Assembly: GCF_004403185.1 (NCBI RefSeq)
Contig: NZ_SOHJ01000003.1
Coordinates: forward strand, 186,001 to 250,000
Source of the DNA: Cryobacterium suzukii
GTDB taxonomy: Bacteria; Actinomycetota; Actinomycetes; Actinomycetales; Microbacteriaceae
Direction of reading: 5' to 3'
Length of the DNA: 64,000 bases
The notes beneath the pieces were generated by a model. That model did no database searches, was not told where the DNA came from, and saw only the letters and a list, made by a program, of their open reading frames with translations. Numbering within the stretch: the first letter of the stretch is position 1; every line of letters starts with the position of its first letter. This document shows positions 45,023-53,352 of the stretch, one piece after another. Both the position numbers and the translations under genes were made by a program.

Positions 45023-46012
45023 ATGAGAGTGCTGGTTACGGGCGCCAGCGGATTTCTCGGCCGTGCCGTTGCTGCCCGCATCAGCGCGGCCGGGCACGAG
45101 GTGCGCACCTTTCAACGCCGGCCATCCGGCGTGGCCGGCGTTGAAGATGTGCACGGCTCGATCACGACGCCCGCCGACACCCCCTATGCCGGCCTCGCCT
45201 ACGCTGTGAGCGGTATGCACGCGGTCGTGCACCTCGCGGCCAAGGTATCGCTCACCGGCGACCCGGCCGCGTTCGAGGCGGTGAACGTTGGCGGTACGCG
45301 CACTGTCCTGCAGGCCGCAGCGGATGCCGGTGTCTCCCGCTTCGTGCACGTCTCCTCGCCATCGGTGGCCCACGCCGGCAGTTCGATCATGGGCTCCGAT
45401 GCCCTGCCGGCCGCGCCCGAGCAAGCTCGCGGTGACTATGCCCGCACCAAGGCCCGAGCCGAACTGCTCGCGCTCGCCGCCGATGCTCCCGCATTCAGCG
45501 TTGTCGCCGTGCGGCCGCACCTGGTCTGGGGTCCAGGCGACACCCAGCTGATCGACCGGATCGTCGATCGCGCCCGCCGTGGACGGCTGCCGCTGCTCGG
45601 GCGCGGCGCGGCGCTCATCGACACGACCTATATCGACAATGCAGCCTCCGCCATCCACGCGGCGCTCGACGCCGCCGAGCGTGTGCACGGGCAGTCCTAC
45701 GTGATCACCAACGGTGAACCGCGCCCGATTGCGGAACTCCTGGCCGGAATCTGCGGCGCGGCCAACGTGGCCGCGCCGGCCTGGCGGGTACCGGCATCCG
45801 CTGCCCGCGCGGCTGGCTCGCTCATCGAGGCCATCTGGCGCGCTCGCCCGGGAACGGATGAGCCACCGATGACCCGCTTTCTGGCCGAGCAGCTCTCGAC
45901 CGCGCACTGGTTCGACCAGCGTCGCACCCGCGCCGACCTGGCCTGGACCCCGGAGGTTTCGCTGGACGAGGGCTTCGCCCGCTTGGCCGCCCACTATCGC
46001 CAGACCCCCTAG
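45023..46012 (+). CDS. oleD: OleD: NAD(P)H-dependent 2-alkyl-3-ketoacid reductase (extended SDR)
   Basis: The 329-residue protein has MRVLVTGASGFLGRAVA (cofactor motif), SSPSVAHAG, YARTKARAE (catalytic Tyr-x3-Lys) and the RPHLVWGPGD segment of 3-beta-HSD/OleD-type extended SDRs. ATG 45023 follows GAGGGG, 10 bases after the oleBC stop. It reduces the OleA product before lactone formation, completing oleA-oleBC-oleD. Confidence 0.9.
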   Translation: MRVLVTGASGFLGRAVAARISAAGHEVRTFQRRPSGVAGVEDVHGSITTPADTPYAGLAYAVSGMHAVVHLAAKVSLTGDPAAFEAVNVGGTRTVLQAAADAGVSRFVHVSSPSVAHAGSSIMGSDALPAAPEQARGDYARTKARAELLALAADAPAFSVVAVRPHLVWGPGDTQLIDRIVDRARRGRLPLLGRGAALIDTTYIDNAASAIHAALDAAERVHGQSYVITNGEPRPIAELLAGICGAANVAAPAWRVPASAARAAGSLIEAIWRARPGTDEPPMTRFLAEQLSTAHWFDQRRTRADLAWTPEVSLDEGFARLAAHYRQTP

Positions 46013-46100
46013 CTCAACCCCTGGCGCCACCCGCGACCCGCCACCACTGCGGACGGGGCAGGCCCGCAGCGGTCGAGAGCGCGAGCAGAAGCGCCGCTGT

Positions 46101-46478
46101 TCAGGCGTCGGAACGGCGGTTCAGGGCGTCGGTGACCAGGGCGAGCGCCGCGGCCGGGCTCACGCCGAGTTGCTCGGTGCGCGTCGCGAAGGCGTCGGCC
46201 GCCGCCTTCGCGTTGTGATCGGCCGAATCACCGTTGGGAGCAACGAACGACCCGAACCGACCACGCGTTTCTATCACGCTGTCCCGTTCCAGCTCACGAT
46301 AAGCGCGCGCGACCGTGTTTGTGGCCAGGCCAAGCTCGGCGGCCAGGGCCCGCACGGTCGGCAAGCGGTCGTCGTGGGCCAGCTCGCCGGATCGCACGGC
46401 CGCAATGACTTGGCTGCGCAACTGCTCAAACGGCGGCGTACTCGACCGGGGATCAATGGCAATAAAAGAAGCGGGCAC
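46101..46478 (-). CDS. GntR family regulator, YtrA subfamily
   Basis: This 125-residue protein starts at GTG 46478, with GGAGGG six bases upstream. The N-terminal winged helix reads PPFEQLRSQVIAAVRSGELA, LPTVRALAAELGLATNTVARA, YRELERDSVIETRGRFG, with a short C-terminal helical tail, the YtrA layout. It is divergent from the FetB-like permease gene and may control it; this subfamily often regulates ABC transporters. Confidence 0.88.
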   Translation of the reverse strand: MPASFIAIDPRSSTPPFEQLRSQVIAAVRSGELAHDDRLPTVRALAAELGLATNTVARAYRELERDSVIETRGRFGSFVAPNGDSADHNAKAAADAFATRTEQLGVSPAAALALVTDALNRRSDA

Positions 46479-46648
46479 GGGACCCTCCGTTCGACGTTTT
46501 GAACAATTTTGCCTCGCTACAACAAATGCTGCAATGGCATACCCACGGTATGTTCCCTCGGGATGTTCCGCGAATCGAGTAATGAGTTGCCTCAGCATCA
46601 GCGAACCAACGAACTGTCCGCTCTCGCTCGGCTGGGTAGGCTCGAACA

Positions 46649-47404
46649 ATGACCTTTCCCGCAGAATTGGCCGGCCTGCTGCCAACCCTGGTCGGCGTCG
46701 TGCTGCTGCTCGCGGTGGTCGTGACGGTTCTGCGCGTCTATCGCACCCAGCATCCGTTCGCCCCGGCCCTCGCCGTGCTGCGCGGAACCCTGCAGTTGGC
46801 CGCGATCAGCCTCATTCTCAGTGGAATTATCAACGATCCGCTCTGGGTTGGCGTCGGACTGCTCGTCATGTTCGCGGCGGCTGTCGTTACCGTCACGCGC
46901 CGCATCGGCTTCAGCCGCACACATTTGGTGCGCGTCGCCGCGGCGATGGCGCTCGGCGTGGCCGTCACGCTCACCATCGTGTTCACGACCGGGGCGATTG
47001 AGTTCTCGCCGCGCTACGTGCTCGCGATCGGCGGGATTATCATCGGCAATGCCATGTCGATCGCGACGCTCAGTGGACGCCGCTTCAACGAGGCGGTCGG
47101 GGATCACTGGGATGAGGTCGAGGGCTGGCTCGCGCTCGGGGCCACACCGCGGCAATCCACCCGCGAACTGGCACGACAGGCCGTCTACTTCGCCATCATT
47201 CCGTCCACTGACCAGACCAAGACCACGGGGCTGGTGACGCTGCCGGGCGCGTTCGTTGGAGCGATCTTCGGGGGAGCCTCGCCGCTCGAGGCTGGCCGGT
47301 TTCAGATCGTCGTGCTCGCCGGCATCCTCTGTGCCGGGTCGATCGCCGCGGTCACCCTGCTGCACCTGATCTCTCCGGTGCGCCAGAAGCCGCTACCGGG
47401 GTAG
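46649..47404 (+). CDS. FetB-like (UPF0014) ABC permease, without an adjacent ATPase gene
   Basis: This 251-residue membrane protein has about seven hydrophobic segments and the UPF0014 signatures RGTLQLAAISLIL, IGNAMSIATLSGRRF and LGATPRQSTRELARQAVYFAIIPSTDQTKTTGLVTLPGAFVG (in pieces). FetB with the ATPase FetA exports iron in Escherichia coli. No FetA gene is adjacent, so the partner must be elsewhere. The start is ATG 46649. Confidence 0.85.
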   Translation: MTFPAELAGLLPTLVGVVLLLAVVVTVLRVYRTQHPFAPALAVLRGTLQLAAISLILSGIINDPLWVGVGLLVMFAAAVVTVTRRIGFSRTHLVRVAAAMALGVAVTLTIVFTTGAIEFSPRYVLAIGGIIIGNAMSIATLSGRRFNEAVGDHWDEVEGWLALGATPRQSTRELARQAVYFAIIPSTDQTKTTGLVTLPGAFVGAIFGGASPLEAGRFQIVVLAGILCAGSIAAVTLLHLISPVRQKPLPG

Positions 47405-47413
47405 AACAGCGCA

Positions 47414-47851
47414 CTACTGGATTGAGCGATGGATCAGGCGAGAGAGCACTATCGCGCTGCGAGTGTGGTCGACGTTGGGGGCCAAACGCACCTTTTCGAG
47501 CGCCGCCTCGAGGCCCGGAATGTCCCGGGCACGAATGTGCACCATGGCGTCGGCGCTGCCCGTCACGGTGCCCGCATCGACGACCTCTGGCACGCCAGAG
47601 AGAATGCGCAGTAATTCGTCGGGGGCCACCGTTCCCCGGCAGAACAGCTCGACGTAGGCTTCCGTGCTCATGCCGTCAACGGCCGGGTCGACCTGAATGG
47701 TGAAGCTGCGGATAACCTTATCGGCCACCAGCCGATCAACGCGACGTTTAACCGCGGATGCCGAAAGCCCGACTACCGAACCGATGTCGCCATAGCCGGC
47801 GCGCGCATTCTGTCGCAACAGGTCAAGAATGCTGTGGTCGAGGTTGTCCAT
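47414..47851 (-). CDS. Lrp/AsnC family transcriptional regulator
   Basis: The 145-residue protein has the helix-turn-helix DNLDHSILDLLRQNARAGY, DIGSVVGLSASAVKRRVDRL and a RAM-type C-terminal domain (VVDAGTVTGSADAMVHIRARD). It is divergent from ddaH-rocD, and a palindrome at 47876 lies between them. It is a likely regulator of arginine or ornithine use. Confidence 0.92.
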   Translation of the reverse strand: MDNLDHSILDLLRQNARAGYGDIGSVVGLSASAVKRRVDRLVADKVIRSFTIQVDPAVDGMSTEAYVELFCRGTVAPDELLRILSGVPEVVDAGTVTGSADAMVHIRARDIPGLEAALEKVRLAPNVDHTRSAIVLSRLIHRSIQ

Positions 47852-47875
47852 GGGCCGAGTCTAGGGGGATGCCCT

Positions 47876-47889
47876 ACGCAAAATTGCGT
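47876..47889. promoter_or_regulatory. palindrome ACGCAA-AA-TTGCGT between lrp-like gene and ddaH
   Basis: Perfect six-base arms with a two-base spacer, 25 bases upstream of the Lrp-family start. This is a plausible autoregulatory and divergent Lrp site. Confidence 0.55.
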
Positions 47890-48076
47890 TCAGACCGTGG
47901 ATCTCGAAGATTTCTTGCGCAGATCAGCGTGAAACATTGAATCATGCTGTGTGAGACTGAGAGCGGCGTCCCGGACCGATCAACAGTTGGTCGTTCCGGG
48001 CTCTCGTGAGCGACCTGGTCCGCCATCCACCCCGAGTTCCGCCAGCCGAAGGCCCGCGGATCCCAAAAGGAGCCTC

Positions 48077-48931
48077 ATGTCGATCGACTCAGCCACCCCC
48101 ATTCGCGCCGAAGAACCGGCCACTTCCGTGCGCACCGCCACCAAGCGCACCGTGCTCATGTGCAAGCCACAGTTTTTCACCGTGGTCTACCGCATCAACC
48201 CGTGGATGGACCCGGCCCTGCCCACCGACACCTCGCTCGCCGTCAAGCAGTGGCAGACCCTCTACGACACCTACGTCGGCCTCGGCTTTGACGTGCACCT
48301 GATCGATCCCATCGACGGCCTGCCCGACATGGTCTACGCGGCCAACGGCGGCTTCGTGATCGACAACCAGGCCTACGGCGCTAAATTCACCCACGTCGAG
48401 CGCCAGCCCGAGGGCCCCGCCTACATGGACTGGTTCGGCGCCAACGGTTTCGACGTGCGCGTGCCGGTCGAGACTAACGAGGGCGAGGGCGACTTTCTGC
48501 TGGTCGGCGACGTCATCCTGGCCGGTACCGGCTTTCGCAGCGACTCGAACAGTCACGCTGAACTCTCGATTATCGCCGGCCGCCCGGTCATCACCCTGCG
48601 TTTAATCAACCCGAGTTTCTACCACCTCGACACAGCCATCGCCGTGCTCGATGACACGAATATCGCCTATCTGCCGAGCGCTTTCGACGCGCCGAGCCTG
48701 GCCATTCTGCAGGAACGTTACCCCGATGCCATCATCGTCACCGAGGAGGACGCGTCAATCCTCGGCCTCAACTCCTACTCCGACGGCTACAACGTCGTCA
48801 TCGCCGCCCGCGCCAAGGACTTTGAACGCCAGCTGCGCGCGCGCGGCTACAACCCGATCGGCGTCGACCTGTCCGAGCTGCTGCTGGGCGGTGGCGGCGT
48901 CAAGTGCTGCACGCTCGAGCTGCGCCGATGA
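48077..48931 (+). CDS. ddaH: dimethylargininase / amidinotransferase family protein
   Basis: The protein has 284 residues from ATG 48077, with AAAAGGAG upstream. It has the pentein-fold features MCKPQFFTVVYRINPWM, DMVYAANGGFVI, a catalytic His in FYHLDTAIAVL and Cys near the C-terminus in GGGGVKCCTLELRR. The family hydrolyses N-methylated arginines to citrulline or acts on arginine-like substrates. It is paired with rocD 51 bases downstream, which argues for an arginine-to-glutamate route. Confidence 0.88.
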   Translation: MSIDSATPIRAEEPATSVRTATKRTVLMCKPQFFTVVYRINPWMDPALPTDTSLAVKQWQTLYDTYVGLGFDVHLIDPIDGLPDMVYAANGGFVIDNQAYGAKFTHVERQPEGPAYMDWFGANGFDVRVPVETNEGEGDFLLVGDVILAGTGFRSDSNSHAELSIIAGRPVITLRLINPSFYHLDTAIAVLDDTNIAYLPSAFDAPSLAILQERYPDAIIVTEEDASILGLNSYSDGYNVVIAARAKDFERQLRARGYNPIGVDLSELLLGGGGVKCCTLELRR

Positions 48932-48981
48932 CCGCGTCGACCAAGACAGCGTCCGCGACGACCAACCTGAAGGAGCATGAC

Positions 48982-50247
48982 ATGACCACGAACCTGACCG
49001 ACGCGCAGGCCGTAGCCGCGGCATCCGTTTCGCCGGCTGCCACCGCCCTGATCGCGCAGGAGAGCGCGCACGCCGCGCACAATTATCACCCGCTCGAGGT
49101 CGTCGTCGCCTCCGGTGACGGTGCCTGGGTAACGGATGTTGCCGGTCACCGCTATCTGGATTGCCTGGCCGCGTACTCGGCCGTGAACTTCGGGCACTCC
49201 AACCCGGTGCTGCTGGACGCCGCCCGCGCGCAGCTCGGCCGGATCACCCTCACCAGCCGTGCCTTCTATAACGACCAGCTCGGACCGTTTGTGACCGCGC
49301 TCGCCGAGTTGGCCGGCAAAGACATGGTGTTGCCGATGAATACCGGTGCCGAGGCCGTCGAGTCCGGCATCAAGGTGGCCCGCGCCTGGGGTTACCGGGT
49401 CAAGGGCGTTGCGCCCGACCTGGCCAATATTATCGTCGCCGCCGGCAACTTTCACGGCCGCACGACGACCATCATCAGCTTCTCCGACGACGAGTCGGCC
49501 CGCGCCGACTTCGGCCCGTTCACGCCCGGCTTTCGCACCGTGCCCTACGGCGATGCCGCAGCCCTCGAGGCCGCAATCGACGAGAACACCGTCGCCGTGT
49601 TGCTCGAACCGATTCAGGGCGAAGCCGGAATTGTTGTGCCACCGGCGGCATACTTGCCGGCCGTGCGCGAGATCACCACGCGCCTGGGCGTGCTGTTCAT
49701 CGCCGACGAGATTCAGTCCGGGCTCGGCCGCACCGGCTCGACCTTCGCCTGTGACCTCGTGGGCGTCGTGCCCGATCTCTACCTGCTCGGAAAAGCGCTC
49801 GGCGGCGGCATCGTTCCCGTCTCGGCCGTGGTCGGCAACACCGACGTTCTCGGTGTGCTGCGCCCGGGCGAGCACGGCTCGACCTTCGGCGGCAACCCGC
49901 TCGCCGCAGCCGTCGGCCTGGCCGTTGTGAACATGCTGGCCACTGGCGAATACCAACAGCGCGCGACCGAGCTCGGCGCGCGCCTGCACGCCGGGCTCTC
50001 GGAGCTGATCGGCCACGGCGTGGTCGAGGTGCGTGGCGTCGGGCTCTGGGCCGGCATCGACATCGACCCGTCGCTCGCCCCGGGCCGAGTGGTCTGCGAG
50101 GCGCTCCTGGCCCGCGGTGTGCTGGCCAAGGACACGCACGGATCGACCATCCGCCTCGCGCCGCCGATCGTGGTTTCTGCGGAGGACGTGGACTGGGCCG
50201 TCGAGCAGCTGCGCCTCGTGCTCGCCGACCTAGCCGCCTCGAAGTAG
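48982..50247 (+). CDS. rocD: ornithine--oxo-acid transaminase
   Basis: This 421-residue class III aminotransferase has GHRYLDCLAAYSAVNFGHSN, TGAEAVESGIKVAR, LFIADEIQSGLGRTG and the PLP lysine in LGKALGGGIVP. GSTFGGNPLAAAV also matches RocD. ATG 48982 has AAGGAG upstream; an earlier ATG at 48928 overlaps the ddaH stop. The product glutamate semialdehyde would feed PutA-type P5C oxidation. Confidence 0.93.
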   Translation: MTTNLTDAQAVAAASVSPAATALIAQESAHAAHNYHPLEVVVASGDGAWVTDVAGHRYLDCLAAYSAVNFGHSNPVLLDAARAQLGRITLTSRAFYNDQLGPFVTALAELAGKDMVLPMNTGAEAVESGIKVARAWGYRVKGVAPDLANIIVAAGNFHGRTTTIISFSDDESARADFGPFTPGFRTVPYGDAAALEAAIDENTVAVLLEPIQGEAGIVVPPAAYLPAVREITTRLGVLFIADEIQSGLGRTGSTFACDLVGVVPDLYLLGKALGGGIVPVSAVVGNTDVLGVLRPGEHGSTFGGNPLAAAVGLAVVNMLATGEYQQRATELGARLHAGLSELIGHGVVEVRGVGLWAGIDIDPSLAPGRVVCEALLARGVLAKDTHGSTIRLAPPIVVSAEDVDWAVEQLRLVLADLAASK

Positions 50248-50262
50248 GCCCCGCCCGTTCAT

Positions 50263-50329
50263 GACCGCGCCCGATACGGGTGCCCGCTACGTACGGTTAC
50301 CGTAGCGCGCACACATATCGGGCGCGGTC
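50263..50329 (+). terminator. strong two-tier hairpin after rocD
   Basis: Outer arms GACCGCGCCCGATA (50263-50276) and TATCGGGCGCGGTC (50316-50329) are exact complements over 14 bases; inner arms GCTACG/CGTAGC (50286-50291, 50301-50306) form a second stem. It lies 15 bases after the rocD stop. Confidence 0.75.
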
Positions 50330-50361
50330 GCGCTCTGCCAGGCGGCCCTAGGCTGACATAC

Positions 50362-51324
50362 ATGTACACTGACCTGCCCGAAGCCGATCTCCGCACCTAT
50401 CGCAGCGGCCAGGCCGACCCGGCCGACTTTGACGCGTTCTGGGCCGACACGTTGGCTGAAGCCGACAGTTATCCGCTCAATGTCACCGTCACGCCGGTCG
50501 ACGCCGGCCTCCGCACGCTCGACGTGTTCGACGTGACCTTCGCCGGGTTCGGCGGGCAGCCGATCAAAGCCTGGCTGCGCGTTCCCACCGGCGCGACCGG
50601 GCCGCTGCCGACCATCGTGCAGTTTCACGGCTACGGCCGGGGACGTGGTCAGGCTTTCGAGAACCTCTTGTGGGCATCCGCCGGGTACGCGCACTTTGAA
50701 ATGGACCTGCGCGGTCAGGGTTACAGCGGCAGCACCGGCGACACGGCCGACGACGCAGGGAGCGGCCCACAGGTGCCCGGATTCATGACCCGCGGCATCG
50801 ACTCGCGCGAGACCTATTACTATCGCCGCCTATTCACCGACGCCGTGCGCGCCGTCGCGGCGGCCCGCAGCCTGACGCTCGTCGACGACGCCCGGGTGGG
50901 CGTGACCGGCACCAGCCAGGGCGGTGGCATCGCGCTCGCCGTGGCCGGACTGGTGCCCGACCTGGCCGCTGTGGTCGCGCGGGTACCGTTTCTGTGTGAC
51001 TTTCCGCGGGCATCCGTCATCACCGACGCAATGCCGTACCGCGAGCTCGGCCGGTACCTCGCCACGAACCGGCTGAAGGTGGCGCGGGTGCACGACGTGC
51101 TCGCTTACTTCGATGGCGTCAATTTCGCCAAACGAGCCACCGCGCCGGTGACCATGACAGCCGCGCTGATGGACCCGATCTGCCCGCCGTCGACCGTGTT
51201 TGCCGCCTACAACAACTATGCCGGGCCGAAGGAGATCACGGTCTGGCCGTACAACGGGCACGAGGGCGGCGCCTGGGAGGACGACGCTCTCTCCCTGCGT
51301 GCGTTTGTCGAGCACCTCGCCTGA
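50362..51324 (+). CDS. acetylxylan esterase / cephalosporin-C deacetylase family (AXE1)
   Basis: The 320-residue protein has the AXE1 start MYTDLPEADLRTYRSG...PADFDAFWADTL, the RGQGYSGSTGD region, the nucleophile elbow GTSQGGGIAL and the C-terminal His in YNGHEGG. There is no signal peptide, so it acts in the cytoplasm, deacetylating acetylated sugars or oligosaccharides after uptake. It is a single-gene unit. Confidence 0.93.
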   Translation: MYTDLPEADLRTYRSGQADPADFDAFWADTLAEADSYPLNVTVTPVDAGLRTLDVFDVTFAGFGGQPIKAWLRVPTGATGPLPTIVQFHGYGRGRGQAFENLLWASAGYAHFEMDLRGQGYSGSTGDTADDAGSGPQVPGFMTRGIDSRETYYYRRLFTDAVRAVAAARSLTLVDDARVGVTGTSQGGGIALAVAGLVPDLAAVVARVPFLCDFPRASVITDAMPYRELGRYLATNRLKVARVHDVLAYFDGVNFAKRATAPVTMTAALMDPICPPSTVFAAYNNYAGPKEITVWPYNGHEGGAWEDDALSLRAFVEHLA

Positions 51325-51343
51325 GCGCGCCTCGCGCAGACCC

Positions 51344-51379
51344 TTGCCGACAAAAACCAACAGCGGTACCATTTTGGTA
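51344..51379 (+). promoter_or_regulatory. probable leaderless promoter and operator of the toxin-antitoxin pair
   Basis: A -35-like TTGCCG (51344-51349), a 17-base spacer and a -10-like TACCAT (51367-51372) put the transcript start at or near the A of ATG 51379; no ribosome site precedes it. The inverted repeat TACCA-TTT-TGGTA (51367-51379) covers the -10 and start, as expected for autorepression by the antitoxin. Confidence 0.6.
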
Positions 51380-51585
51380 TGGCTATCAATGTGCGTATCC
51401 CGGCGGAGCTCGATCGTCAGCTGGAAAAGCTCGCGGCGGCACAACACGTGTCGAAGCACGCTCTGCTGCTGCAGGGTGCAACGCTCGTTGTCGACCGCTA
51501 CTCGCGTCGAGATGAAATCGAGTCGGGCCTGCAGTTCGTGCTGACCCACGACGCCGAGTTGCTGCAGCGGCTCGAAGACGCATGA
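51379..51585 (+). CDS. ribbon-helix-helix antitoxin of a Doc-type module
   Basis: This 68-residue protein has the RHH pattern MAINVRIPAELDRQLEKLAA followed by a helix (SKHALLLQGATLVVDRY) and an acidic tail (ELLQRLEDA) suited to toxin binding. Its stop overlaps the toxin start (ATGA). Doc toxins are more often paired with Phd-fold antitoxins, so this is the less usual RHH form. Confidence 0.85.
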   Translation: MAINVRIPAELDRQLEKLAAAQHVSKHALLLQGATLVVDRYSRRDEIESGLQFVLTHDAELLQRLEDA

Positions 51586-51953
51586 CCCGATACCTGGAGA
51601 TCGTTGACGCGCTTCAAGTGACCGAACGCTACGGATTCTACGTACGTGACGCTGGCCTGCTCGCATCTGCGCTGGCTCGGCCATCGGCGTCCATGTTTGG
51701 AACGGATGCCTATGCGACTTTTGATCGCAAGGCCGCAGCCTTGCTCGAATCGCTCGTGCGTAATCATCCGCTCGTGGACGGCAACAAGCGCACCGGCTGG
51801 ACCCTGATGGTGCTCTTTCTCTGGCTCAACGGCTTTGCCCACGATTTCACCGCCGACGAGGGGTTCGACTTCGTGATCGGCGTCGCCGAAGGAGTTGTCG
51901 ACCTGGACGAATCCGAGCGACGAATCGCCGCGCACCGGGTGAAGAGGCCGTAG
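51582..51953 (+). CDS. Doc/Fic family death-on-curing toxin
   Basis: This 123-residue short Fic-fold protein has the active-site motif HPLVDGNKRTGW (His about 62), matching HxFx(D/E)(A/G)NKR of Doc. Doc toxins phosphorylate EF-Tu, while longer Fic proteins AMPylate. The motif Lys and the short length favour Doc. It is co-translated with the antitoxin. Confidence 0.92.
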   Translation: MTRYLEIVDALQVTERYGFYVRDAGLLASALARPSASMFGTDAYATFDRKAAALLESLVRNHPLVDGNKRTGWTLMVLFLWLNGFAHDFTADEGFDFVIGVAEGVVDLDESERRIAAHRVKRP

Positions 51954-52068
51954 CGCGCTGCGGCTACTCAGTCGATGTCGCCTTCGTCGGCGCCCGCGTG
52001 AGCGGCGTGGCCGTCACGGCAGCAGCGACCGGCGTGGCCGTCATTGCGGCAGGTGCGGCGACGCTCGC

Positions 52069-53340
52069 CTATCGCACCGGAACCGCCTCGGCGGCGGCAA
52101 TCAGGGGGGCGGCCACCGGCTGCAGCCGGGCGAGCTGGGTCACGTGGCCGGGGTTCAGCTCTTCGAGCGCGTTCACCCCGAGCAGGCGCATGGTGCGGGC
52201 CACCTGCTCCGACAGAATCGCAATCGTACGGTCCACCCCGGCTTCGCCGCCGGCCATGAGGCCGTAGAGGTAGGCGCGGCCGATCATCGTGAAGCGGGCA
52301 CCGAGGGCAATCGAGGCGACGATGTCGGCCCCCGACATAATGCCCGTGTCGAGATGTACCTCGGTGTGTGCGCCGACCTCGCGGGCAACCTGCGGCAGCA
52401 GGTGGAACGGGATCGGCGCGCGGTCGAGCTGGCGACCGCCGTGGTTTGAGAGGGTGATGCCGTCAACGCCGAGGTCGACGAGACGCTTGGCGTCCTCGAG
52501 GTTTTGCACACCCTTGACGACGACCTTGCCGGGCCACTGCGCTTTGATCCAGGCGAGGTCCTCAAAGTCGACGGTGGGGTCGAACATCGTATCGAGCAGG
52601 TCGGCGACGGTGCCGCTCCAGCGATCGAGGCTCGCAAACGAGAGCGGTTCGGTGGTCAAAAAGTTGATCCACCACTCCGGGCGCGGCAACGCGTTCACGA
52701 CGGTACCGAGGGTGAGCGCTGGCGGAATCGAGAAGCCGTTGCGCTTGTCGCGCAGGCGCGCGCCGGCGACGGGCACGTCGACGGTCACCAGAAGCGTGTC
52801 ATAGCCGGCCTTGGCGGCGCGGTCGACGAGCGCCATCGAGCGGTCGCGGTCCTTCCACATGTACAACTGAAACCAGTTGCGCCCGTTCGGGTTGGCAGCC
52901 TTGACGTCTTCGATCGAGGTCGTGCCCATGGTCGACAGCGCGAACGGAATACCCGCGCGGGCCGCGGCGTGCGCCCCTGCAATTTCGCCCTCGGTCTGCA
53001 TCATTCGGGTGAAGCCGGTAGGCGCGATGCCGAAGGGCTGCGAAACCTGGGCGCCGAGCACGTCCCAGCCGGTCGACACGGTCGAAACGTCGCGCAAAAT
53101 CGACGGGTGAAACTCGATGTCTTCGAAGGCCTGGCGAGCCCGGCCCAGCGAGATCTCGGCTTCGGCTGCGCCCTCGGTGTAGTCGAACGCAGCCTTTGGC
53201 GTGCGTTTCTTGGCGATGGCCCGCAGGTCGGCGATCGTGAGCGCGCCATCGAGTCGGCGTTTCTTCGCGTTGAGCTCGGGGGATTTGAACTTCATCAGCG
53301 GGGCGAGGTCTGTGATCCTGGGGATGCGTCGTTGAACCAT
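52069..53340 (-). CDS. lldD: FMN-dependent alpha-hydroxy acid dehydrogenase, probable L-lactate dehydrogenase
   Basis: The 423-residue protein has [13 protein letters not shown] near the N-terminus, [44 protein letters not shown] and the active-site [12 protein letters not shown], all typical of the LldD family. It lies 12 bases after an LldR-type regulator in the same direction. It oxidises L-lactate (or a related 2-hydroxy acid) to the keto acid. Confidence 0.9.
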   Translation of the reverse strand: MVQRRIPRITDLAPLMKFKSPELNAKKRRLDGALTIADLRAIAKKRTPKAAFDYTEGAAEAEISLGRARQAFEDIEFHPSILRDVSTVSTGWDVLGAQVSQPFGIAPTGFTRMMQTEGEIAGAHAAARAGIPFALSTMGTTSIEDVKAANPNGRNWFQLYMWKDRDRSMALVDRAAKAGYDTLLVTVDVPVAGARLRDKRNGFSIPPALTLGTVVNALPRPEWWINFLTTEPLSFASLDRWSGTVADLLDTMFDPTVDFEDLAWIKAQWPGKVVVKGVQNLEDAKRLVDLGVDGITLSNHGGRQLDRAPIPFHLLPQVAREVGAHTEVHLDTGIMSGADIVASIALGARFTMIGRAYLYGLMAGGEAGVDRTIAILSEQVARTMRLLGVNALEELNPGHVTQLARLQPVAAPLIAAAEAVPVR

Positions 53341-53352
53341 GGTCGTCCTTAT

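Noticed and set aside
42289..45108. Very long minus-strand open frame (939 codons) opposite oleBC
   Set aside because: Composition is typical of the antisense of a high-GC gene (Arg, Gly, Asp-rich, no domain), and oleBC on the plus strand has all catalytic motifs.
48847..50139. Minus-strand open frame of 430 codons opposite rocD
   Set aside because: rocD has intact PLP-binding motifs and an AAGGAG start; the antisense frame is compositional noise.
51998..52267. Plus-strand frame downstream of the Doc gene (89 codons)
   Set aside because: It overlaps the 3' end of lldD, is alanine-rich from a short GGCGTGGCCGTCA tandem repeat, and has no ribosome site.
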